Under the pieces are notes generated by a model that worked only from the letters and a program-made list of their open reading frames with translations, had not been told where the DNA came from and searched no databases. Positions 22,401 to 32,743 of a stretch of DNA of 64,000 bases are shown here, piece after piece. Positions within the stretch are counted from its first letter, which is position 1. Each line of letters begins with the position of its first letter. The translations under genes and the position numbers were made by a program. Source of the stretch: Anthoceros angustus (taxonomy: Eukaryota > Streptophyta > Anthocerotopsida > Anthocerotales > Anthocerotaceae); contig MU008151.1 of assembly GCA_010909165.1 (NCBI GenBank), forward strand, positions 744,001 to 808,000. The letters run 5' to 3'.

Positions 22401-24040
22401 GAATGCCATGATAGCAGGATATTCCCAGCAGGACATGGGTCAGGAAGCGCTTTGTCTTTACAGTGCTATGCAAGAAGAAGGAATCGTTTCACCTGATTCT
22501 GTGACATTTGTGTGCCTGCTGCAAGCCTGTGCAAGTGTGGGAACTCTGGCTTTGGAACAGGGAAGCAGCTTCATGCACAAATTGTAGAACAAGGACTGCT
22601 AGCTGACGCAGTTGTAGGTGGCAGCCTGGTAAATATGTATGCAAAGTGTGGCAGCCTCGAGAATGCTGAGACAGTATTCAACAGACTTCAGAAAAAGGAT
22701 GCGGTGACATGGACCTCTTTGATAGCAGGGTACTGCCAGCGGGGCTTGGGCCAGGAAGCCCTTTCCTGTACACTGCCATGCAACAAGAGGGTGTGGCTGC
22801 AGCAACTTCTGTGACATTCGTGTGCCTCCTTCAGGCATGTGCCATCCTGGGGATTCTTGGCTCTGGACAAGGGAAAGGAACTTCATGCTCAGATTAAGGA
22901 ACAAGGCCTTGAAGCTGATCTGACCGTAGGCAACAATTTGATAAACATGTACACAAAATGTGGAAGCCTGGGGATGCGCAGAGCGTGTTTGATAGACTTG
23001 GTCAGAAAGATGTGGTGACATGGAATGTAATGATTGCAGGATATTCCCATCTAGGCATGGTTGAGGAAGCCCTTTGTCTTTACAGTGCGATGCGAAACAA
23101 AGGCATTGGTCCACCTGATTCTGTGACATTTTCGTGTCTCCTGCAGGCCTGTGCAAGTGTAGGTACCACGGCCCTGGAGAAGGGAAGCAGCTTCATTGGC
23201 AGATTGAAGAACGAGAACTGGAAGCTGATGTGGTTGTAGGTTGCAGCCTAGTGAGCATGTATGCAAAGTGTGGCAGCCTAGAGGATGCTCAGAGCGTATT
23301 TGACAGGCTTCCCGAAAGAACAGTGGTGACTTGGAATGCCATCATAGCAGGATACTCCCAGCAGGGCAAGTGTCAGGAAGCCCTTCGTCTGTACAGCCTT
23401 ATGCAGCAAGAAAGCACCATTTCTCCTGATTGTGTCACATTGTCTGCATTCTGCAAGCCTGTGCAGGAGTGGCAGCGTTGCATGTGGGAAGGAAGCTGCA
23501 TGCGGAGATAAAAGAACAAGGGCTTCAAGCTGATGCGTCTGTAGCCATCAGTTTGATAAACATGTATTCAAGTCCGGCAGCATGGGTGATGCACAACAGG
23601 TGTTTGATGCATTGCTGGAAAGAGACATTGTCGCCTGGAATGCACTGATTGCTGGATACACTCGTCTGGGAGACAGTGAACTGGTCATTGGGTTGATTCA
23701 CAAAATGAGAGAGGATGGATTACAGCCAGATGGCATCACGTTTCTTAGTGTAATAGCAGTCTGCAGTCATGCGGGTCTAGTGGACAAGGGACAAGAATAC
23801 TTTGAGACTATGATCAGGCAATATGGCATCACTCCCACCATGCAGCACTACTCATGCTTGGTTGATCTGCTAGGCCGGGCTGGCCAACTGAATGAGGCAC
23901 TTGCGGTGGTTAGGACAATGCCAGTACAGCCTCAAGCTGCAGTTTGGCACACTCTGTTGGGTGCTTGTCGAAAGTGGAGCAATGTGGAGGTGGCATCCCA
24001 TGCTTTCCACGAAGCATGGTTAGTCGTAACATGTCCCGAA
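19449..24040 (+). pseudogene. WW-family PLS PPR array, frame-broken and 3'-truncated
   Basis: The N-terminal frame 19449-20387 contains a serine-rich simple repeat, then EVLWLND, then VAAETVRRLCHDGHLGQAVEAL and the first repeats. About nine PLS triplets follow in overlapping frame segments to 23582-24046. These pass through DIVAWNALIAGYTRLGD and LVDLLGRAGQL to AAVWHTLLGACRKW. The frame then runs out of homology near 24013 (EAWLVVTCPEM-stop), so E2 and the PG box are absent. A PDF-like motif is visible out of frame at 19484-19561. Breaks are again in homopolymers, for instance TGTGTTAATAG for an expected TTT run near 20820 and four rather than five G near 22035. One internal unit is duplicated (see 21600-23020). 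Confidence 0.75.
21600..23020. repeat. 935 bp tandem duplication inside the PPR array
   Basis: Sequence from about 21600 to 22084 recurs at 22535-23020 with an offset of 935-936 bases (GAACTCTGGCTTTGGAACAG, then GACAGTATTCAACAGACTTC, and on to GGGGATGCGCAGAGCGTG). The copies differ mainly in homopolymer length: CTTTCCCTG against CTTTCCTG, and CCTGGGATTC against CCTGGGGATTC. The unit equals three PPR triplets. Confidence 0.85.
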
Positions 24041-24676
24041 ATGTAGAGGCATGTTGAAATGTTGAAATGTCATTTTGCTGGAAGAGGTTGAAGGACACAT
24101 GCGGGGCGAAATGTCATTAGTGTAATGGCGGCATTGAGGTGATTCCAAAAACACATAGGAGTATTTAGATCCTTAGTGCTAAGGTTGAAGGATCCTCTGG
24201 TGACCTTCGAGTGAAGAGGGCTCACACTTTGACTCCTCATCTCACTTCCGAATCTTGATCTCACTTCACGAGCTCAAACCACGGCATCCCAAGCGCAAGC
24301 GGAAGGTTAGGAAACAGGCTGGGTATGTGCCTACACAAGAAAACCCTGCGGATATATTAGCAGCTCTTTCAAAGAGTTGCACGAGAAGCATGTTCGAGGC
24401 GGGGTTAGGAGAGTGGAACTTTCCTATCTAACCCCAACTAGCCTACATGCCACTACCTAATCCCATTTCAGTTATCAGTGTAGGTCTCGGAGGACTCTTC
24501 CTTTTGGATTCTCGAGTCGGAGGCTGGAGGCCTTCGTAGCATCGGGTCCTCCTGCACATGTAATCTTGGGAGGCAGCATCCTCCTCAATCCTCAAGGCAG
24601 ATCCTGCGGTCAAGACACAAAGCAATTAGATAGCTTTAGGCGAGTAGGAGTAGGAGCATAGATGAAGCAAAACCGG
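24041..24676. other. Non-PPR intergenic block, partly re-used downstream
   Basis: No gene is supported. The part 24185-24312 (GGTTGAAGGATCCTCTGGTG to AGCGGAAGGTTAGG) is copied almost exactly at 25684-25813 inside the patchwork region, so non-coding sequence took part in the same shuffling as the PPR repeats. Confidence 0.6.
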
Positions 24677-26062
24677 TCACTTCATGGCGGCTTACAACAT
24701 GACCGAGGAGCAGGGCAAGTGTCAGGAAGCCCTTTGTCTTTACAGTGCCATGCTGGAAGAAGGGATGCGGCTTCACGCAGAGATGGTGGAACGAAAAGTT
24801 CAAATGGATGTGTTCGACTCTGTTGCCGCGAGCCTAGGCTCACAATCTTCACATCCTTATCGGGGCCCCTTTGCATCACCTGCTGCGGCATGGTGCACTA
24901 GGCGTGAGGCGTGTGGCCTAGATTTGCGGCCCTTAGGAGTGGTGGGTGTAGGCTGCAGAAAAGTGTTTTGTCGCTCACCATGACACAGGGGCCCGACCAT
25001 GATTTCTTTGTTGGCCTTTTGGGGCGTGAGCCCGGTGGTGGCTTTGTTGTGGTCGAATGTAAAGGCTGGTTGTGTGAAGATGGTGTCTTGTATGCTTCTC
25101 TTGGGAGGTTGCAAGATGCCATGGATGTGGTTGTAGGCTGCAGCCTCGTCAACATGTATGTGAAGTGTGGCAGCCTACAGGATGCCCATGTTCGACAAGG
25201 GCTGTATGGCTGCGGCGATGGTCCCAGCGGATGGCTCCTCCACGCTATCTCCCATAAAGGCGTCTTGTGGTTCCTTATATGGCCAGGCAAATGGGGTCAT
25301 GCGAATGGATGTGCGATGGCCCATGCCACGACCTAAAAAAGAAAACATTGTGTGTCACAACCACAAAGATTCTGCAGCTGCTGATGTGGTTGTAGGCTGC
25401 AGCAACTTCTGTGACATTTGTGTGCCTGTTTCAGGCTTGTGCAAGGGAGCAGACTTGACAACGGGGAAGCAGCTTCATTGGCAGATTGAAGAAGAAGGAC
25501 TTCAACGGGACATGGTTGTAGGTGGCAGCCTACAGGATGCCCACATTGTCTTCGACAGACTTAGTCAAAAGATGTTGTGACATGGAATGCCATCATAGCA
25601 GGATATTCTCAACAGGGCATGGGTCAAGAAGCCCTGCAGGCCTGTGCAGGAGTGGCAGCGTTGCATGTGGGAAGGAAGCTGCAGAGGTTGAAGGATCCTC
25701 TGGTGACCTTACGAGTGAAGAGGGCTCACACTTTGACTCCTCATCTCACTTCCGAATCTTGATCTCACTTCACGAGCTCAAACACGGCATCCCAAGCGCA
25801 AGCGGAAGGTTAGGCGGAAACCGTGAGGAGACTATGTCATGATGGCCATCTCAGTCAGGCTGTTGAGGCTTTGGAAAGGGTAAGCAGCTTCATTGGCAGA
25901 TTGAAGAACGAGAACTGGAAGCTGATGTGGTTGTAGGTGGCAGCCTACAGGATGCCCACATTGTCTTCGACAGACTTAGTCAAAAGATGTTGTGACATGG
26001 ACCTCTTTGATAGCAGGATATTCCCATCTAGGCATGGTTGTAGGTGGCAGCCTGTACATTTT
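24677..26062 (+). repeat. Patchwork of short PPR pieces copied from 19.9-24.3 kb
   Basis: Most of this block is a non-colinear chain of pieces of about 20-130 bases, each nearly identical to a place in the neighbouring array. At 24706-24832 the sources are, in turn, 23361-23386, 21526-21553, 20697-20752 and 20195-20222. At 25380-25680 they include 23222-23240, 21866-21893, 20959-20988, 20361-20400, 23181-23210, 21343-21390, 21413-21483, 20557-20600 and 23451-23502. Neighbouring pieces share 6-10 identical bases at each join (GAAGAAGG, ATGGATGTG, TGCCCA, GGCTGCAGC). About 250 bases near 24840-25080 have no source I can find. Short frames exist but no functional protein is expected. Confidence 0.75.
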
Positions 26063-26537
26063 CACGGCTTGAAAAGTTCTGATATTGGAGTCTCGAAGTG
26101 GACACTGTATGCAACCCCGTCACTAAGATGGGGGCTTGATCAGAATTGAAGCTATCAATTGGATGTATACAATGGAAATAGTTGCAAAATCAATGTTTCG
26201 ATTGTAAACACATTTCCAACAGATTCTGTGCACCTTGCATTCGGATTGCCATTAAGCGGCATGCAAGGTCTCCATAGTTTTCTGCAGCATCAAATACAGA
26301 AGGATCAGTTACGGTGGAGCATGACCCAAGTCTTGTCTGATCAAAGGTTGCAATTAGGCTGTAAAGGGACTTACATCTTGGGTTCCTGTGATTCAATGTG
26401 TTGGTCCGGCCCTTCCTGCCACGGTGTTCGTTCCTCCACGTGTTCAGCATTCATACATGTGCTTGTCACGGAGCAGCTCGGGGCTGGCAATGCTGTCAGC
26501 CTGCACCTGGGTATTCATTCACAGATCCCGGTCCCGT
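26063..26537. other. Unassigned stretch between PPR blocks
   Basis: I see no PPR similarity and no recognisable gene. It lies immediately 3' of the minus-strand PPR end at 26538 and may be its 3' flank. Short open frames on both strands have no family features. Confidence 0.5.
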
Positions 26538-27742
26538 TTACGGCAACCAGTTCCTGCAAGGCAGAAACGCTTCCTCTCCAACATCAGACATTTCCTCCAA
26601 AGACAAGTCCAGGTGTGGTACATAACCTTCTCTCTGCATTCTGGAGACCAGCTGTTCCAGGCTTGCATATATTACGTCACTCTCAGGATGCTCCTTATCC
26701 CCAACCATAAAAGTGTGCACCACCCTTCCATGTCTGTCCACCCGCTCTGGCCTGCCTGCTTCCATGCCCCGATTCCCGTCCTTCTTGCCTGCATCTCCAA
26801 AGCCTCTTCCCACATCTGAGCACCGGTGTATATGTTCGACATCAACACATATGCTGCGGCATCTTTGTCGTCTAACTTCACTGCTTCATGGAAAGCATAG
26901 CGTCCCACCTCAACATTGCTCCACTTTTGACAAGCATTCAGTAAAGTGTGCCAAACTGCAGCGTCGGGGACTACGGGCATTGATCTTGCCCATGATAGTG
27001 CCTCGTCGAGTTGGCCTGCTCGACCCAGGAGATCCACCATGCAAGTGTAGTGCTCGGCTCTAGGAGGGATGCTGTACTGTCGCCTCATCACCTCGAAGTT
27101 CTCTCGCCCCTTGTGCACAAGACCCGCATGGCTGCATACTGTGAGCACACTGAGGAATGTGACCTCGTCTGGCTGTATGCCATCCTCTCTCATTCTGCGA
27201 ACCAAGTCAAAGACCACTACACTGTCTCCATGCCGGGCATTCCCTGCAATCAGTGCGTTCCAGGCGACTACATCTCTTTGGGTAATGCATCAAACACCTG
27301 TTGTGCATCAACCATGCTCCCAGACTTTGCATACATGTTGATCAAACTGATCGCTACAAACTCATCAGCTTGAAGCCCTTGTTCATCAATCTCAACATGA
27401 AGCTGCCTTCCCAGATGCAAAGCTGCCACATTCGAGCATGCCTGCAGGAGGCACACAAAATGTCACTGAATTGGGTGCAACGATGCCTTCTTCTTGCATA
27501 GCACTGTAAACACTAAGGGCCTTCTGACCCATGCCCTGCTGGGAATATCCTGCTATCATGGCATTCCATGTCGCCACATTTTTTTGAGTGAGACAATCAA
27601 ACACGCCCTGTGCATCCTGTAGGCTGCCACACTTTGCGTACATGTTGACCAGGCTGCAACCTACAACCACGTCAGTCTCAAGCCCTAGATCTCCGACCTG
27701 AGCATGGAGCTGCTTCCCCTTCTCTAAAGCTGGGGCGCCCAC
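26538..27742 (-). pseudogene. 3' part of a minus-strand WW-type PPR gene
   Basis: Read on the minus strand, 27742-27392 holds LEKGKQLHAQVGD, GCSLVNMYAKCGSLQDAQ and the following P motif. After a frame change, 27456-27268 holds the last L/S motif (SLINMYAKSGSMVDAQQVF). Then 27217-26672 holds the final P2-L2-S2 and E1/E2 (AAVWHTLLNACQKW). After another change near 26750 comes the PG box VVHTFMVGDKEHP and a stretch ending LSLEEMSDVGEEAF, with a stop at 26538. There is no HxE or CxxC of a DYW domain. The second Trp of the WW box is partly altered (QSGWTDMEG). The 5' half is probably at 30795-32517, split off by inserted patchwork. Confidence 0.72.
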
Positions 27743-28330
27743 ACTTGCACACGCGTGCAGGAGTGGCAGCGTTGCATGTGGGAAGGAAGCTGCATGCGGA
27801 GATAAAAGAACAAGGGCTTCAAGCTGATGCGTCTGTAGCCATCAGTTTGATAAACATGTATTCAAGTCCGGCAGCATGGGTGATGCACAACAGGTGTTTG
27901 ATGCATTGCTGGAAAGAGACATTGTCGCCTGGAATGCACTGATTGCTGGATACACTCGTCTGGAGACAGTGAACTGGTCATTGGGTTGATTCACAAAATG
28001 AGAGAGGATGGATTACAGCCAGATGGCGTCACGTTTCTTAGTGTAATAGCAGTCTGCAGTCATGCCTTCTTCTTGCATAGCACTGTAAACACTAAGGGCC
28101 TTCTGACCCATGCCCTGCTGGGAATATCCTGCTATCATGGCATTCCATGTCGCCACATTTTTGAGTGAGACAATCAAACACGCCCTGTGCATCAACCATG
28201 CTCCCAGACTTTGCATACATGTTGATCAAACTGATCGCTACAAACTCATCAGCTTGAAGCCCTTGTTCATCAATCTCAACATGAAGCTGCTTCCCTTCTC
28301 CAAAGCTGGAATCCCTGCAGGCAAAGGGCT
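27743..28330. repeat. Inverted insertion and chimeric PPR pieces
   Basis: Bases 27752-28065 are a plus-strand copy of 23463-23772 placed head-to-head inside a minus-strand PPR. The join on the left shares GTGCAGGAG and the join on the right CAGTCATGC. From 28066 the sequence returns to minus-strand PPR as a copy of 27489-27615, then skips to a copy of 27298-27403, then to a piece matching 30034-30056. One base (a G near 27962) is missing compared with the plus-strand source. Confidence 0.75.
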
Positions 28331-28354
28331 GGACCAACTCAGGAAAGGAGAGTC

Positions 28355-28690
28355 GTCTCCTCGACTCAAGGCAGCAAATCAGGTTCTAGGTGATGCCGTG
28401 TCCTGAACCTACTGAAGTACAACTTTACCCTAAGAAGGCTTGATTTCCACTTCGGAGAAGCTGCGGACTTAAGGATCATCGTTCGCTTCGCATCTACGCA
28501 GTGCTAGACGTCATCAGGTCTCTCGTCTCCTCGACTGAAGGCAGCAAATCAGGTTCTAGGTGATGCCGTGTCCTGAACCTAATGAAGTACATACTTTACC
28601 CTACGCAGCTTGGGTTCCACTTCGGAGAAGCTGGGGACTCGAGGAACATCGTTTGCTTCGCATCTACGCAATGGTAGATGTCATCATCCT
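28355..28690. repeat. 170 bp direct tandem repeat, two copies
   Basis: GTCTCCTCGACT(C/G)AAGGCAGC at 28355 recurs at 28525. Both copies continue through TCAGGTTCTAGGTGATGCCG, CACTTCGGAGAAGCTG and TTCGCATCTACGCA. The copies are about 90 percent alike by eye. No coding potential is evident. Confidence 0.85.
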
Positions 28691-29490
28691 CAACCCGCCT
28701 GTTGCAGCCAGGTGATGAGCAAGCCGATGCGGTGCAGTTGCTCACAAGACGTGCTCACCAAGGTAGCATATGCTAATGCGAATCGGAACCTTGACAACCT
28801 GGCTGCAACCACCTGCAACACCTAATCCAGTGGACACTGGCATATGCCTCACCATCTCATGCAGAATCCACCATTCCTTGCAGCTTGCAAGCAGGCAACA
28901 ATGCAGGGAGCAGGGCATGATGTCGTTACTGGCCATTCATGCATGCTGATGAGACTGGAAGATCCTCCCAGCTCTGCCCTAGCTGGGAATCATACCTCTT
29001 CGTCATTCAGTGACTAGTGAGCTGTGAGTGCAGAGTCTGGGAGTTCACACGCCCATCGGGTGCAGAGTTTTGTGCAACGAAGGCTCGGTGTCATCTGAGT
29101 CCGCCGCCTCACACCCAACTCCACTCTGCTGGTCAGGCAAGTCAAAATCCGAAAGTGGTGCTTGCTCCTGGGGTCCCTAACTCAGACTCTCGAAGCTTTA
29201 CATCCATTGTGCTAAGTGCGGCATCCTACAAAGCTGGTTGAGGACTGTAGTTGAGCGGTAGAAGACTTGACTTGATGACTCTACCCATGTCCATGGCCAT
29301 CTCTGCGACAGGTTGCATAATCCAGCAAATTTGGGACGTTGCTGATCCATCAACCGACATTCTACTACCGTTCTTTTCAGGATTTCTAGCACATGGGACT
29401 ATCTTTGCCTGGATATGAGACGTTTGGCAAGAATTCGTGACTGAAGTATAGCAGGCTTGCACGTATGCTGGTGGTTGCAAGGTAAGGGCA
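28691..29490. other. Unassigned stretch with a 12 bp inverted repeat
   Basis: TTGCAGCCAGGT at 28702-28713 is the reverse complement of ACCTGGCTGCAA at 28797-28808. Otherwise I recognise nothing. There is no PPR similarity until about 29490. Confidence 0.5.
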
Positions 29491-30150
29491 TAACTGCATT
29501 CTTGTTGCATAGCACTGTAAACACTAAGGGCCTTCTGACCCATGCCCTGCTGGGAATATCCTGCTATCATGGCATTCCAAGTCGCCACATTTTTGAGTGA
29601 GACAATCAAACACGCCCTGTGCATCATGTAGGCTGCCACACTTTGCGTACATGTTGACCAGGCTGCAACCTACAACCACGTCAGTCTCAAGCCCTAGATC
29701 TCCGACCTGAGCATGAAGCTGCTTCCCTTCTCTAAAGCTGGGGCGCCCACACTTGCACACGCGTGCAGGAGGCACAAAGGTTACGGAGTTGGGTACAGTC
29801 ATGCCTTCTTCTTGCATCGCATCGTATAGACAAAGAGCTTCCTGGCCCATGCCCTGCTGAGCATAACCGGCTATCAGAGCCGTCCAAGTAACCACAGTCT
29901 TTTCACCAAGTCCATCAAACACGCCCTGAGCATCCCTTAGGCTGCCACACTTGGCATACATGTTCACCAAGCTGTTGCCTACCACTACATGATGGTGAAG
30001 CCCACGTTCTGAAATCTGCACATGAAGCTGCTTCCCTTCTCCAAAGCTGGAATCCCACACTTGAACATGCCTGCAAGAGGCACAAAAGTCACAGAATCAG
30101 GCTCGCCCGTGCATTCTTGTTGCATAGCACTGTAAAGACGAAGAGCTTCC
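29491..30150 (-). pseudogene. Duplicated middle part of the minus-strand WW-type PPR
   Basis: On the minus strand 30060-29524 encodes GKQLHVQISERGLHHHVVVG, NSLVNMYAKCGSLRDAQ, TVVTWTALIAGYAQQGMG and the next unit through GCSLVNMYAKCGSLHDAQ. It is almost identical to 31440-30960. Frame is lost near 29600 and near 29740 (CTTCCCTTCT against CTTCCCCTTCT at 27716). The piece has no start, E domain or PG box of its own. Confidence 0.72.
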
Positions 30151-30794
30151 TGACCCTTTCTTCACCCATACGATTAGACTGCTTCAATCCTTCCTTCACC
30201 CATGCACGATTCTGCAGGCTTCTGTGAACTGCATCGAGAAAGACAGTTGGAATGACAAGTCCAAACTCTATATGTACAGGCTGGGCTTCACTCCACACCA
30301 CAAAAAACTCAATCGTCATGTGCGTGGTGGTTGTGGATAATGGAATTGGCCTACAGAGATGGAGTACATCGTGACAAAAAGGCGGGTATAGGTTTGACGT
30401 GGTCCGACGTTCTTGCACATAGCTTGGACGATGATTCAGCGGAGTAATCTGTGCTGTTCGCTGCGTTGCGTTCTTACACTCCTTGACTGATCCTTGGTCC
30501 GGAGGCTGTGAGAACTGGAAACAGAAACAGTGATGGAACAGAAACTGTTGTGTTGTGTCCTCCGGAGATGATTGGGCTGGCTTTGGCCAGCAACACTACG
30601 CTAAAGAAAGTGGAAGTTGAGTTGACTGTGCACACTGTCAGTATAAAAGTAATGCGACACCATCTCGTTACATGCCTTCCTGTTTCATTCTCTAGAACAA
30701 CTCGAAAAACCACTCTTTGGTGTGCTGAATTCACAGGTGCAGCCTGCAGTCAGTGCTTTCCGATGACAGTGTCTCTTTCAGGCAATCGTCAAAC
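30151..30794. other. Non-PPR insert within the PPR locus
   Basis: This block interrupts two copies of the same PPR region and has no PPR similarity. A minus-strand frame at about 30130-30418 gives a protein-like stretch (IEFFVVWSEAQPVHIEFGLV, then FLDAVHRSLQNRAWVKEG) that I cannot assign. The plus frame 30508-30735 is also unassigned. It could be a gene fragment carried in by the rearrangement. Confidence 0.45.
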
Positions 30795-32517
30795 ACGTTC
30801 TGAGCGTCTTCCAAACTGCCACACTTCGCATACATGTCCAGCAGGGAGTTACCAACAAACATGTCACACTCAAGCCCAGTGGCCAACACATGAGCGTGCA
30901 GCTGCTGCCCAGTTTTCAAGTCTGCTGCCCTTGCAGAAGCCTGTAGGCTGCCACACTTTGCGTACATGTTGACCAGGCTGCAACCTACAACCACGTCAGT
31001 CTCAAGCCCTAGATCTCCGACCTGAGCATGGAGCTGCTTCCCTTCTCTAAAGCTGGGGCGCCCACACTTGCACACGCGTGCAGGAGGCACACAAAGGTTA
31101 CGGAGTTGGGTACAGTCATGCCTTCTTCTTGCATCGCATCGTATAGACAAAGAGCTTCCTGGCCCATGCCCTGCTGAGCATAACCGGCTATCAGAGCCGT
31201 CCAAGTAACCACAGTCTTTTCACCAAGTCCATCAAACACGCCCTGAGCATCCCTTAGGCTGCCACACTTGGCATACATGTTCACCAAGCTGTTGCCTACC
31301 ACTACATGATGGTGAAGCCCACGTTCTGAAATCTGCACATGAAGCTGCTTCCCTTCTCCAAAGCTGGAATCCCACACTTGAACATGCCTGCAAGAGGCAC
31401 ACAAAGTCACAGAATCAGGCTCGCCCGTGCATTCTTGTTGCATAGCACTGTAAAGACGAAGAGCTTCCTGACCCTTGCCCTGCTGGGAATACCCTGATAT
31501 CATGGCATTCCAAGTCACCACATCCTTTCGAGGAAGCCCATCAAACACGTTCTGAGCGTCTTCCAAACTGCCACACTTCGCATACATGTCCAGCAGGGAG
31601 TTACCAACAAACATGTCACACTCAAGCCCAGTGGCCAACACATGAGCGTGCAGCTGCTGCCCAGTTTTCAAGTCTGCTGCCCTTGCAGAAGCCTGTAGGG
31701 CTGCCACAAACAAATGGCCATCTGGATTCACCCTGGACCTGCACATCTGATGATATAGTTGTATTGCCTGCTCGGGTTGCCCGTGTTTCACGTGCGCTGA
31801 GATGATAGAAGACCAGGTGAAGGCATCTGGTTCGGCAACCATGTCAAACACATCCATGGCCTCCTGCAACCTGGCATGAGAAGCATACATTCTCAGGATA
31901 TGGTTGCACAGGAAGGTGTCCGACTCATGCAGCTTTCTCACTGTAAGAGCATGGACCCGCCGACCCAGAACCAGATCCTTCTTCACCACACATTTCTTGA
32001 GCACACGGTAAAAGAGAGATTGAGGAACATGACAGTCTGTGTGCACCAGAAGTCCCAGAGCTTCCACAGCCTCCTTGAGATTGCCCTGCTCACATAGTTT
32101 GCTAACGCTCTCAGCTGTTGCTGAAACACCCACAGAAGTCAGCTGCTGTTCACATCTCTTCCCCCAATTTTCCTTTGTCGTTGACGGATCCAGAGGAGGC
32201 CCCGCCACCCTGGATGTGAGCGACATTCTGCGTCTTAGACGCCCATCGTGACCCAGCTGGGTAAACTCGGAGATGGCCTTGGGCCAGCGGTGGGTGAACG
32301 AGCATTTGCTTTCCCGGAGCAGCCTAGCTCTCCGGCTGTCGCCAGGAAATCTTGAGGCAATGGACGCGAACACTGCACTTTCCGTATGGCCGTCTTGCTC
32401 ATCTAGATATGGGTATGCATATGAACATGAGATATGGAGATGGGTGGTTGTGCCTCCGGCTGGAGCTTGCTGGCTCATGGGATCCTGGGGAACCAACGGG
32501 CGTGGCAGTGACGGCAC
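30795..32517 (-). pseudogene. 5' half of the minus-strand WW-family PPR gene
   Basis: The open frame 31009-32517 contains a PPR N-terminus, then ATAESVSKLCEQGNLKEAVEAL, LVLGRRVHALTV, S motifs and three P/L units. It ends with EKGSSSMLRSEI-stop, where one G is missing from the usual EKGKQLHAQ. The first in-frame ATG with the expected context is probably 32226 (MSLTSRVAGPPL), since the first ~97 codons lack resemblance. Beyond 30960 the sequence jumps back to the ASARAADLKTGQQLHAHVLA segment (a second copy of about 31548-31705), then loses PPR similarity near 30795. The 3' half appears to be at 26538-27742. Confidence 0.72.
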
Positions 32518-32740
32518 AAAAGAGGAGGGAGCTATGTCGTGGCGCCCATCTCAATCAGACTGTTGAGGCTTTGGAAGCTCTGCTGCAGGGAGACTGTTGT
32601 TTTCCTGTTTCAGACATTCAGACAGACAGATTGCTCGGTGGAAGGAACAAACAGGTCGGACCACATGTTTGCTGGGCAAGCTTGGTACTGAAACGAAAGG
32701 ATCATCACCTGGTGGTGACTGATGGACATCGCACAGGAAT
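32340..32740 (+). pseudogene. PPR N-terminal fragment, divergent to 32517
   Basis: A plus frame contains VAVTAQKRRELCRGAHLNQTVEALEALLQGDCC. This matches the conserved pre-repeat segment (VTAETV.KLC..GHL.EAVEAL) of the PPR genes here. Similarity stops after about 32620. It overlaps the 5' end of the minus-strand PPR frame, so the two run head to head. It is a relic N-terminus or a displaced first exon of the following locus. Confidence 0.55.
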
Positions 32741-32743
32741 GAT

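Noticed and set aside
29240-29290. tRNA-like stretch GTAGTTGAGCGGTAGAAGAC
   Set aside because: It resembles a D-arm, but no acceptor pairing, anticodon arm or TTCGA-type T-arm follows at the right spacing.
30130-30418. Minus-strand frame with IEFFVVWSEAQPVHIEFGLV as a named enzyme
   Set aside because: It looks protein-like, but I could not match it to any family with confidence, so no function is assigned.
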